A DNA stretch of 36,680 nt from Phaeoceros laevis (taxonomy: Eukaryota > Anthocerotophyta > Anthocerotopsida > Notothyladales): the NCBI GenBank assembly GCA_049999765.1, contig JBNGIQ010009497.1:109047-145726 (forward strand), read 5' to 3'. A program made the position numbers and the translations under genes. The notes under the pieces are model-generated. The model was not told the DNA's origin. It ran no database searches and worked only from the letters and a program-made list of their open reading frames with translations. Positions within the stretch are counted from its first letter, which is position 1; every line of letters starts with the position of its first letter. Positions 11,675 through 20,786 of this stretch are shown here, piece after piece.

Positions 11675-13432
11675 TTCGGAGTTAGGTCGGGGTTGTTCCT
11701 CAAGCAATTTTGAGTGAGTTGTCTCCTGATCTAAGAGGACAACGTGCTTGTGCAAGTGCCGCCTTTACAAGTTGACCGTCGACAGACTCGACACCTGTAT
11801 TAGTTTTAATTGTGCACTTGCCTTCTTTTTTTGAGCTTATGACATCTCAGTAGGCATTGACGTAAGCTGCGACTCGATAAGTGCGTGGAAATCGATTGTA
11901 TATTGTATTTACTATTTACAGACTTGACGCCTTAGAGGCGAGGTTGAAGTCAGCAGGCGAACCTGGGCAAGACCGAAAAAAAGGGGACGGACGAAGAGAT
12001 TCTGTGGGCAAAAGGAGCCATCCGTACCCCACCCCCTATGTTAGTCCCGTCCGGAATTTTCTCCCTCTAAATGCAGTATTGAATCCAATATTCCAGGGAG
12101 GCTGATTTGCTGCCTTGCATTGGGGTCAGGATGGTAGCACAACAGTGCCAGGCGTACCACCATTGCCATCTCAGCCTGAAAACCGATAGGCAAGTTTGTC
12201 AATGCTGTTGGGCATAGTGTGCCAGCATTTCCATGTGGACGGAGTTTTGGTTGGGGCTCAGTGTTGGGTATGGACGTGTAGGTGGGAATATAGCCAACCG
12301 TTACAATCCTAGAGGGATGCACCAAGTTCAGTCGAGAACATCCTGACTGGTTGCAACGAATTCAGTCAAAACAGCAGCTTCGACCCTATTCGGCTGTCAA
12401 TATTCTTTCCTCTCCAGGAATCTCAGTTCCTGTGAAGTGTAGGTGGTCAGAGCTATTTGTGCACGGCAGGCCTTCAGGAGAGCTCATATTACGGGTCATG
12501 ATTGCCAATCAAGTACATTGAGTCCATGGGAAACGTTCTTCGGTCATTCCGGCAGCTCGGGTTATTGTCCAAGAGGTATTGGTGTGTCCCGATTACGGCT
12601 TCCAGCGTACAAATAGGATAGCACAGGACCTGTGATGGCGGAAGGACCGAGGCTGTCGCAACACAGGATGCTCCTAGCAGCCCGCCAGCTGTTGAGGCCA
12701 GGCTTAAGGCCCCAGAGGGAATTGTTCCGACATCTGCCATCACAATGGTACTTCGACTTCCAAAAACTTCGATATAGGCTATCGGAAAGCAAGTCGGTGA
12801 AGGGCTTCAAAGAATAGCTTCTAATGCTTGCACAGCGAAGTAGAGCAGGCCTGTATGGGCAGGTAGACTAGTCGAGCCTGGCAGATCTAATGCTGGTAGA
12901 TTGAGAAAAGAAAACCCTCACACCACACACAAAAAGAAGAAAAATATGAAAGTGATATTACTATTATCACACACATTCTTCCGAGTCAATCAGACAAGTT
13001 TATCATAATCCATCTCTACATACATACATACATGGATGTTATCCCGATCCTTTGCAATATTGATCACTATTGCTTGCAATATTTATGTAGAGTTTTTAAT
13101 GATAGTCAATCGTGCCATTGTGAAGTTGTGCAGGCGCGCCATATGCGTAGCGTCTTGCACAGGCGATGCCCAGCAGCAGGGTGGCGCCCAGCATGCGCAG
13201 GGAGGGAGGTGGTGCCCAGCGGGCTGGGAGGTAGGAGGCGCCCTTCCTCGCGGCTGGAATGGGGAGGACAGGCCAGTTATCGTGACTTTTCCGACAGAAT
13301 TCCCTGCTGCTGGTGCTTCCCTGTGAGTTCAAACCGCAGGCCACCGTGGCTTGTGGCTGCGCTTGACCTGGATTACATTTCCCAGTCCGAGGGCCGCCAT
13401 AGCCAAGTGCTCCAGTTTTTGCAGAGGTAGCA
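11675..13432. other. Intergenic region with a short kinase-like relic and simple repeats
   Basis: No intact gene was found. A minus-strand kinase-like piece lies near 12080-12200 (listed separately). A short (ACAT)n run ends at about 13034. The right part, up to 13432, is probably the leader of the PPR locus. Confidence 0.4.
12080..12200 (-). pseudogene. Possible relic of a receptor-like kinase C-terminus
   Basis: On the minus strand a frame reads LPIGFQAEMAMVVRLALLCY followed by HPDPNAR. This resembles kinase subdomain XI of plant lectin receptor kinases (E-E-M-x-x-V-x-x-L-A-L-L-C-x-H-P-D-P-x-A-R-P). The Pro after Arg is replaced by Gln. I found no HRD, DFG or APE motifs in the minus-strand frames upstream (12200-12800), so at most a short broken piece survives. 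A chance match cannot be excluded over about 40 residues. Confidence 0.35.
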
Positions 13433-13656
13433 ATGGCGCATTTCCTCCACCCACCGTTGCGCACCACCAACGGGATGCAACATCAGCGGTTTTCGATGCC
13501 AGCAGCTGAGAGGCAGGCCCACACCCTGGAGCTGGAGGGGAGGTTAAATGTGCTCCGAGGCAATGGATTTACACAAGCCGCACATTTGTGCCGTGCTGTG
13601 GCTTAGTAGCCAAGCTATGCATACCGGATGATATCAGTGCAGGAGAACGACAAGAG

Positions 13657-13830
13657 ATGTTGTGGAGGCAGTATTTCTTGGACCCCACATTGTGGTGGGA
13701 CTGCAAGACGAACAAGAAGAGCGCGCGCTCTCCCGACTTCAGGCACAAGGAGTCCAAGGAGCCCCTGTGGCTGAACAACTTCTACAAGCCTGACTGGGTG
13801 GATGCGGAGCTGGCTGCCTTGGACAAGCAG
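13657..13830 (+). other. OSB-like PDF motif at the N-terminus of the PPR protein
   Basis: The encoded segment MLWRQYFLDPTLWWD then SPDFRHKESKEPLWL and PDWVDAELAALDKQ matches the PDF motif of plant OSB organellar single-stranded DNA-binding proteins: W-x-x-F-F-x-x-P-x-x-W-W-D, P-D-F-K-H-K, E-x-L-W, W-V. In OSB proteins this motif binds single-stranded DNA and follows an OB fold. No OB fold is visible here. The motif is in the same uninterrupted frame as the first PPRs. Confidence 0.75.
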
Positions 13831-14589
13831 GTTGGACGGTCTGCTCAGCCTACATCCAACCCCTTGTTGCATCATAATGCGGCTGCTCCGACGGTGCCAG
13901 CGTGCCAAGGGCACGCAACGGTTCAGGCTGTAATCGAACAACTTTGTGAGAATGGGCAGCTAAGTCCAGCAGTGGACGCCTTGACCGTCTTGGCGGAGAA
14001 ACAATCTCGTGTGTCCTCTCTGCTGTACAGAGTCATTCGGATATGCGAGGCTGAAAAAAATCTGGTGTTGGGGCGACGACTTGATGATCTCAGTGTCAAG
14101 CTTGGGTACGGATCCAACGCATTTTTGGGAAACCATCTCTTGCGCATGTATGCATGTGGAGGTAGGCTGCAGGAGGTCATGGATGTGTTCAGCAGGGTGG
14201 GGAAACCGAATATCTTCATGTGGTTTTCCATAATCTCTGCCCATGCTAAGCACGGAAAACCAAAGGAGGCCATACAACTCTACCGTAAGATGCGTAGGTC
14301 AGAAGTGAAGGCGGACGGTTACGTCTTTGTAGCTGCCCTTCAAGCTTGTGCATTTGCCGCCGACTTGGAATCTGGCAGAAAAGTGCACTCTGATGTGTTG
14401 CACAGTGGCAATTCAACTGACTTGGTAGTTGGCACTTGCCTGGTTGACATGTATGCAAAATGTGGCGAATTGAAAGATGCACGCCAGGTTGTTGACAGCA
14501 TGGCCTTAAAGGATGTGGTGACATGGACAGCGCTGATCGCTGGGTACGCACAGCAAGGACTCGGCCAAGAGGCGCTTTGTTGTGTATGA

Positions 14590-15200
14590 ACAAATGGCGG
14601 AGGCGGGCCTCAATTTGGCTAACGATGTTACTTTTGCTTGCCTTCTGAAGGCGTGTGCAAGCACTAGTGCCTTGCAGAAGGGTAGGCAGCTTCACTCACA
14701 GATTGTCAAAAGAGGACTGCTGGATAACGTAGTGGTGGGTACCTGCCTGGTAGACATGTATGCAAAATGTGGTGAGCTGGAAGATGCACGCCAGGTCTTT
14801 GACAGCATACACAAAGGATGTGGTGACATGGAATGCCCTGATTGCTGGGTATGCACAGCAAGGACTCGGCCAAGAGGCGCTTGTTGTGTATGGACAAATG
14901 GAGGAGGCGGGCCTCAATTTGGCTAACGATGTTACTTTTGCTTGCCTTCTGAAGGCGTGTGCAAGCACTAGTGCCTTGCAGAAGGGTAGGCAGCTTCACT
15001 CACAGATTGTCAAAAGAGGACTGCTGGATAACGTAGTGGTGGGCACCTGCCTGGTAGACATGTATGCAAAATGTGGTGAGCTGGAAGATGCACGCCACGT
15101 TTTTGACAGCATGGACACAAAGAATGTGGTGACATGGACAGCCCTGATTGCTGGATATGGTGCTTGTGATGAAGGTCGCAAGGCACTAGCTTGTTTTGAG
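14590..15200 (+). repeat. Near-identical tandem duplication of one PLS triplet (period 304 bp)
   Basis: The segment beginning near 14593 recurs with an offset of 304 bp near 14897. For example, the stretch CAATTTGGCTAACGATG occurs at 14611 and 14915. The copies differ at only a few positions. Adding back the 2 nt missing in copy 1 gives 306 nt, or 102 codons, the length of one P-L-S PPR triplet. An older, more divergent copy lies just upstream (about 14280-14580). Recent unequal exchange within the PPR array is the simplest cause. Confidence 0.85.
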
Positions 15201-15683
15201 GAGATGTTAGTTGGTGGTGTTCATCCTGATGATGTTACTTTTACTTGCCTTCTAGTAGCATGCAGTCATGAGGGACTGGTCCACGAGGGTCGCAAACTCT
15301 TGGATTCCATGGTTGAACAGCATGCATCAAACCTACTATTGAGCATTACAGTTGCATGACTGATCTTCTTGCGCGTGCTGGCCATTTAGATGAGGCAGAG
15401 AAGATGCTATTATCATGTGAAGGCCAAAGTAATGTGGTGGGCTTGACGTCTTTGTTGAATGCCTGCAAAAGTCACGGGGATATAGAGAGGGCTGTCTGGT
15501 GTTTTGAAAGCATTGTTAGGCTGGACCCTCAAATGGCATCTGCCTCTGTGCTCATGGCCAATGCCTACGCAGATGCGGGTAGGTGGACCGATGTAGACAG
15601 GATTGAAACGCGGGTAGGTGGACCGATGTAGACAGGATTGAAACACAGAGAAGGGCAGCAGGAGCTAACAAGAAACCTGCAGT

Positions 15684-16083
15684 GGCGAGCATTGAGTTGA
15701 ATAAGGAGGTACACAGATTTCTGGTGGGCGAAAGGAGAACGGATATTGCGCTTAAGGTAGAGAGCACAAATGCACGTGTGAAGCAGGAAGGAGGCCACGT
15801 ACCTCACACAAAGTTGGTGTTGAAGCCTCTGAGTCAGAAGGAAAAGGAAGATGTGCTTTGTGGGCATGCGGAGAAGCTAGCTCTGGCGTTTGGTCTGTTG
15901 AACACTCCGAGTGGGACACCTCTGGTGGTAACGAAGAATCTACGCATGTGCAGTGACTGCCACAGCTCCACGGCAGCTCCACGGAAGTCATGTCAAGGCT
16001 TGAACAGAGAGATATTGTGGTAAGGGATGGGTACCGTGTGCACCGATTCGCAAACGGGCGTTGCAGTTGTAAAGGACGACCGT
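15684..16083 (+). other. E+/DYW-type deaminase domain, GRP-terminal variant (frame broken by 11-bp duplication)
   Basis: The region starts with SIELNKEVHRFLVGERR and keeps the HxE zinc/catalytic signature in GHAEKLALAFGLL, the CxxCH of KNLRMCSDCH, and the second CxC near the end. The last residues read CSCKGRP and then a stop, where canonical proteins have CSCGDYW. As I recall it, a Gly-Arg-Pro terminus is typical of the DYW:KP class linked to U-to-C editing. The tail after the 11-bp duplication (REIVVRD-type RDIVVRDGYRVHRFANG) is in a different frame from the HxE part. Confidence 0.8.
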
Positions 16084-16128
16084 GAGAATTCTGAAGATCT
16101 AGCCAGTGCTCGGGTGTGTGTGCGAGAG

Positions 16129-16248
16129 ATTGTGGTCTTTCTCTTGGGTGTGAATGTGCTTACTTAACTCTATCCCCGTCAAATTGAGATTGTTGTCTTT
16201 CTATTGGGGGTGAACGTGCGTGCGTAACTCCCTGTCAAACTGAGACAC
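16129..16248. repeat. Imperfect tandem duplication, period about 60 bp
   Basis: ATTGTGGTCTTTCTCTTGGG at 16129 recurs as a diverged copy at 16189. Both copies end in GTCAAA-TTGAG / GTCAAA-CTGAG. Confidence 0.6.
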
Positions 16249-16386
16249 GGACAGGGATCGATGACACTGATCCACCACGTATCAGAACTCATGACCAAAA
16301 TGATGTGTCTCCTCCCATACTGAAAACAAAGGGAGCTAATTGAAAGTGAGAACATGGGCATTTTCCAGTGGATACCCAGGCAAATT

Positions 16387-16450
16387 TGAAGAACATATTG
16401 AATGAGGCCAGGGGCCTTTTTGAAGAACATATTGAATGAGGCCAGGGGCC
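16387..16450. repeat. Tandem duplication, period 34 bp
   Basis: TGAAGAACATATTGAATGAG starts at 16387 and again at 16421. The rest of each unit (GCCAGGGGCC) is also identical. Confidence 0.8.
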
Positions 16451-16613
16451 TGCTAGGGTGAAAGAAAATTCCTGTAAAAAACGCCGATGCAAGCTTGTAG
16501 CGGCCTGCTAGGGTGAAAGAAAATTCCTGTAAAAANNNNNNNNNNGCAAGCTTGTAGCGGCCTGCTAGGGTGAAAGAAAATTCCTGTAAAAAACGCCGAT
16601 GCAAGCTTGTAGC
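16449..16613. repeat. 55-bp tandem array of three units containing an assembly gap
   Basis: CCTGCTAGGGTGAAAGAAAA starts at 16449, 16504 and 16561. Units 1 and 3 are essentially identical. Unit 2 contains ten Ns at 16536-16545 where the others have an 8-base ACGCCGAT. The Ns are probably a placeholder, so the true copy number may be larger. Confidence 0.9.
16536..16545. other. Assembly gap (10 N)
   Basis: Ten undetermined bases lie inside the 55-bp array. The length looks arbitrary, because the neighbouring units need only eight bases here. Confidence 0.99.
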
Positions 16614-17365
16614 TCACCCTTTACGCGCTAGGCAACAGCCCTTGATATCGGCCAGATATCCGTTCGGCACTTGCTTGCCGAACCCCTTAATGTTTTTTGG
16701 GAAATGCGGTTTGGCAGGCTCCATGCACTAGTTAAATATATGTTTTTATGCAAAATTTTTGAAAATATGAATATTTTATTTCGGCATTAGATATTAGTAT
16801 TTAATTTACGCCGAACCCATATCGGGCCTAAGGTATAAGACTAAGCATATATGTTACCTATGTGCTGATTATGGTACTCTTATGATAAAAATCCATATAG
16901 CAAAAATAAAAAAACCATATAATTTCTCCACTTGTGATTAATGTGGAAGTTGTCGGACATAGGTATGACATATGTATATATCATCATATACAACTATGTA
17001 CAAAGGCGATACAACAAATGTCTGGATATGTATGAGACACTTCGGTATGGTCCATAAACGGATAACGTACAACTACCATGCAAAAAAATCACATGGCTTT
17101 CATCGAAGAGTCATATGAAGCGGTTTCCACGCAGCCTCCATATGAAACCGCTTGCCTCAGAATTTGTGATGTAGCTACATCATCAATTAGCTAGATTAGG
17201 GCCTAGTACTTAGAGGGCTGCATCACGAGAATTGTTTCCCTGGCCCGAAGGCTATGCCGCAGCCAGCTGAATTGAGTGAGCTCTTCATGCCCTTTCGTTA
17301 TGCAGCAGCCAGCTTAATTGAGTGACCTGTTCAAATTAAGTGACCTCTTCAGGCCCTTTCCATGT

Positions 17366-17665
17366 GGGGGCTTCCTAAACGTTTTTGCTACCGAGGCGAA
17401 ACCCCCGGGCTGAAGATCCCCTTTTCGTAAGCCCCCGCTCCCATTTCGTAAGCTCTGACAGGTTTAGGGTGCGAGCGGGCACATGCCGGTCCGCCTACCG
17501 GCGCATGCCCGCTCGCCTTACTCATGGCCTTGAGGCCGCCAATCCGCCATGCGAGAAGGCCTTTTCCCATGTCACGGATGGCCTTTTCCCGTCCGTGACA
17601 CGGGAAGTCCAGGTCTTCTCCGTAAAGTTTACGGAGCGGGACATGGACTCTCTTGCAGAGTCTCG
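17366..17665. repeat. Cluster of inverted repeats (possible fold-back element)
   Basis: Stems seen directly: GGGGGCTT 17366-17373 with AAGCCCCC 17429-17436; 17471-17490 with 17497-17516 (17 of 20 pairs, 6-nt loop, GC-rich); GTCACGGA 17571-17578 with TCCGTGAC 17592-17599 (perfect); CTCCGTAAA 17618-17626 with TTTACGGAG 17628-17636 (perfect, 1-nt centre); and a GACTCT/AGAGTC pair at about 17646-17662. Short direct repeats (TTTCGTAAGC-type and GGCCTTTTCCC) are interleaved. No transposase or clear terminal inverted repeat pair frames the block. Confidence 0.75.
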
Positions 17666-18048
17666 TAAATGTCAGAGGAGATGAGGAAAATGGGCCCAGA
17701 TGGAAGAGGACGAGTAAGTAGCTCCATTCGGAAGAGGTCTCCGAGGACAGAATTTGTACGAGGAGCTTTTCGCATCGAAGTCCTTTCCTCCTCCATACTG
17801 ATCCAAAACATGCGAGGCCCAGATAGTAGGAATGGCAACATTGAAGTGGGTCTGGCAGCGTTGTTTGGGTAGATGCTGTCAAGCAAAATTGCCGGCAGTG
17901 CCAGCTAATAGAACCACAACTGCTCATCCGGAACTAAGGGGCTCCGAAAGCCCAAGTCAGAACAAGTGATCTCAGAAGTACTGGATAAAATGTGGAACGA
18001 CCTCAAAGCCAAAAATTGAAAAGAATGCAAAAATTCAATGAGCGCGAG

Positions 18049-20786
18049 TCACCGCCGACCCTTCTTCTTGGATCTTTGAGTAGGCTGCTTCGATACTTCT
18101 GTACCTGAAGATGTCGAAGCACCTGCAGCTCGGCCAGAACTTGTTGCTGCCTGCTTAGAGCTTCCTGCACTCGGAACAGTAGCATTCAGTGATTGCTGAT
18201 CAGAGGCCTTGTCTTTGGACACAGCTCCTTGAGAGCCTCTGATCTGAGCACTTCTCTTGTCTTTCCTCCTTGGCTTGTACGTGGACCTCTCCCTCTTGGG
18301 TAGCCATCTCTCGGGATCTGGAGGTGGGCCCGGGTTTGCAGGGTCAAAGCCTTTTGGGTACAAAGGCTTCCTCTTGCGTTTTCTTTTAGGCGTCAACCTG
18401 TCACCTTTGTCATCACCTTCCCTTGTAACACCATCTTCTCCAGCTCGAATACGCCTAGCCATTGATGAAATTGCAGTAACTGTCTCCAAGTCTTTGACAT
18501 TCAATGAGGATAAGCCAGCCAAGGGTGGAAGCTGAGCTGCGTAACTTTCCGCCTTCTCTGGATCTGATAGGGCTGTGCTGCATATTAGCCCATTTAAGGC
18601 CTCTGTACGGACCACCAGGGACGAGCTCTTCGATAGTTGCTCAAATAAAGTAGCAGCAGCTTGCAGGTTGTTGTGCTTCAGCTTGAAGCCCGCACCTTCT
18701 AACATTGCAGTTTCCAAAGTCTGTGAGTCACTTGACATGCTGCTCTGCCACCATTGCACAGCTGCATCAAGGACTGCATCTGCACCCTTAACATCTCCTC
18801 CCCTCTCTTTTAGAGATACCAATGTAGCCACTGTGCCAGCCTTGTGCTGGAGCTCACCAATCCGTTCAAGGCACTCAGCTGCACGCAGATACTGCCCTGC
18901 AGCAGCTGCTGCCTGTGCACTTACAAGCAGTGCAGCAGTTGACCCAGTTGGATGTGTGTCAGCATATTGTCCCAAAATTTCCTCTGCCTTCCCTGGCTTT
19001 CCTTCTTTCAAATGCAAAGAAGCTGCCAAAAGAGTTGGCATAACACTGTCTGGGAAGCTCTCCAGCAGCACCGGCACAAGTTCTCGAGCCTGCAGGAAAA
19101 ACAAGCCTCATGTCAGATGGAAGTCACAAAAAATATGCAAGCTCTGCTCCAGGCATAGCTGTGGTTAGAGAAACATGCTCACCTGGTCCAGTTTGTTGGA
19201 CGACAAGAGCAGCAAAAACCGGTTGAAGCTCATCGCTTCTTTTTGCCGCTCTGACAGCTTATGGTCCAGACCCTCAACAAATTGTAGCTGCTGAGCTCCT
19301 GGTTTCTTCACAATAATCTTGTCAAACTTCTTCAACGAATCAAACAGATCCTTTGACCCTCTGAGAGCGATTAGATTGTTCGATGCTACAGCCAAAGAAG
19401 GGGCATCAGCTGGCTTTTTCTTCAATAATCCAATATAACTCCCAATAGCCTCTGCTGTTTGCCCTCGAACCTGCCACATCACAGAATGCAACCTACGTAT
19501 TCAGGTCACAGCAACAGCGAATCTCTCTGTATTCTATACCCATTGCAATCTAAAGTCAATCTTTTCGATGAACATGCAACAACATATAGCTCTGCAATGT
19601 ATGCTGTAAGCCCTGAGGCAAGAATAGCTGGAAACCTTATATAGTACAAAGATAGACATTGAGCTTCCTCCATACCTGTTGAACGTAGGCCAGCTGCACT
19701 TCTATTGGTGCCAGCTCGTCATCAACCTCTTGTTCTGTATACTCATCCTCTATCAACATCTCTTGCCCAACCCTGGGCAAATGTCGAGAAAAAATAAGAT
19801 TCTAGTATTCCAAATTGGCTTCGATGGTACCAGAAACCACAAAACACAAGGGAGGAATTATACCTTCTTGCAAGGAGCAGCAGTTCCTCCGCCTTGTCAT
19901 ATTCTTTTCTTTCAATTAGAGCACATGCAGCATTGTAGGCCAAATCAAAACTACTCTTTGGCGCAACTTTCAAACTCTCCATTAAAGCAGGAACGTCACT
20001 TGACCTGCCTCCAGACACATAGGCAGCAATTACGTTGGTTTTAACCTCATCTGCCTCAACCTTGTGTTTCTGGAACAGCTTTTCGTAAGTGCTGATGCAC
20101 TGCCTAAGATCACCCAGCCTGTGGTAGATCTGGGCTTCAAGTTGAAGAGAAGCGGCATTCTGGTCTCCAGATTTCAGGGCTGCAAGTGCGTCCGCTAGCC
20201 TGTTTTCTCTGTACAGACAATAAGCCTGAAGGAGGCAAGTAACAAGTGAACGAAATTCAACACTTTAACCACATGCAAACCTGGAATGCAGCAGACGATG
20301 TATACAGCCATACGAACCTTTTCAAAGTACAGACCAGGTCCTAGGGCAGAGCTGCTTTGGATCGTCGTCAAAGCATCGGCTATGTTGCCCAGCTGCACAA
20401 GAGCTACCACCTTGCACTTGATGGCTTCAGCATCTCCGGGTGTTAATGCAAGGACTGGATTCAAGCTAAGGAACACAGCTGTAAACAACCGGACATCTAC
20501 ACTCACCACGTCGCTGTGCCAATTCACAAGTCCCTTGACAATTAGACCAAATCAAGTACTTCTACACGCGCGTGCACCAATGAGGAGACTGACTTGAAGC
20601 AATTATCAGGATACTTTGCTCAGAGACTTTCAATGCTTGCTTGTAGTCTCTGGCTTGCACATGCTGGTCCAATGCAGTCACAAGATCATCCACAGCAGGT
20701 CCTTCAGGAGCTGCAGCTGGCGCGGTAGAATTGAGCCCCTTCGATTTGTCGGGTGTCGAAGGCTTAGCCCTTGCCTTGGGGGCCAT
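18049..20786 (-). CDS. SRP72: Signal recognition particle subunit SRP72, 6 exons
   Basis: Exons, 5' to 3': 20786-20615, 20454-20318, 20225-19864, 19772-19676, 19470-19183, 19089-18049. They total 2097 nt (698 aa), close to the usual 650-700 aa. SRP72 pairs with SRP68 on 7S RNA in the cytosolic particle that targets ribosomes to the ER. The N-terminus MAPKARAKPSTPDKSKG leads into TPR-like helical repeats (about residues 25-520), with blocks such as LTPGDAEAIKCKVVALVQLG, AYCLYRENRLADALAALKSG, YHRLGDLRQCISTYEKLF and LAYNAACALIERKEYDKAEELL. The basic C-terminus carries the RNA-binding motif YPKGFDPANPGPPPDPERWL followed by Lys/Arg-rich, then Ser/Thr-rich sequence ending KKKGRR. In exon 2 the acceptor at 20454 was chosen because the nearby TAG acceptor would bring in a stop. 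Confidence 0.95.

Larger units (their letters stand above)
13433..16083 (+). pseudogene. PPR protein with OSB-type PDF motif and GRP-ended DYW (KP-class) domain; five frame breaks
   Basis: PLS-type PPR proteins bind organelle RNA, and their DYW domain edits a nearby base. One frame runs from the PDF motif (about 13657-13830) through PPRs to 14589. Later repeats and the DYW domain follow in other frames. Breaks: an extra T at 14576-14578; a 2-nt loss near 14808; a 1-nt loss near 15324; a 35-bp tandem copy (15575-15609/15610-15644); an 11-bp tandem copy (15964-15974/15975-15985). Past each break the family-typical sequence resumes, for example LVDMYAKCGELEDARQVFDS, ARAGHLDEAEKML, the HAEKLALAFGLLNTPSG zinc site, KNLRMCSDCH and a CSCKGRP end. 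The start is uncertain: ATG 13433 with a proposed intron 13543-13637 gives a transit-like leader, and ATG 13657 is the first in the main frame. This could be a pseudogene or a mis-assembled intact gene. Confidence 0.8.
16084..18048. other. Gene-free repeat region between the PPR locus and SRP72
   Basis: It contains several short tandem duplications, one assembly gap and an inverted-repeat cluster (listed separately). It also has an AT-rich stretch at about 16700-17100 and a perfect 10-bp hairpin stem near 17117-17151 (AAGCGGTTTC/GAAACCGCTT). No coding potential is convincing. A 179-codon minus-strand frame over 17388-17927 has no recognisable domain. Confidence 0.5.

Noticed and set aside
16179-16604. 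141-codon minus-strand frame with repeated residues
   Set aside because: It is the translation of the 55-bp and 34-bp tandem repeats across the N-gap, not a protein gene.
16449-16613. CRISPR-like array
   Set aside because: Units are contiguous and identical with no variable spacers, and the DNA is from a plant nucleus.
17388-17927. 179-codon minus-strand frame over the inverted-repeat cluster
   Set aside because: No recognisable domain. It runs straight through hairpins and its composition follows the palindromes, so it is likely an accident of GC-rich DNA.
20455-20527. Extended SRP72 exon 2 using the TAG acceptor
   Set aside because: Joined in phase to exon 1 it gives an immediate stop. 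The acceptor at 20454 restores the family sequence exactly.
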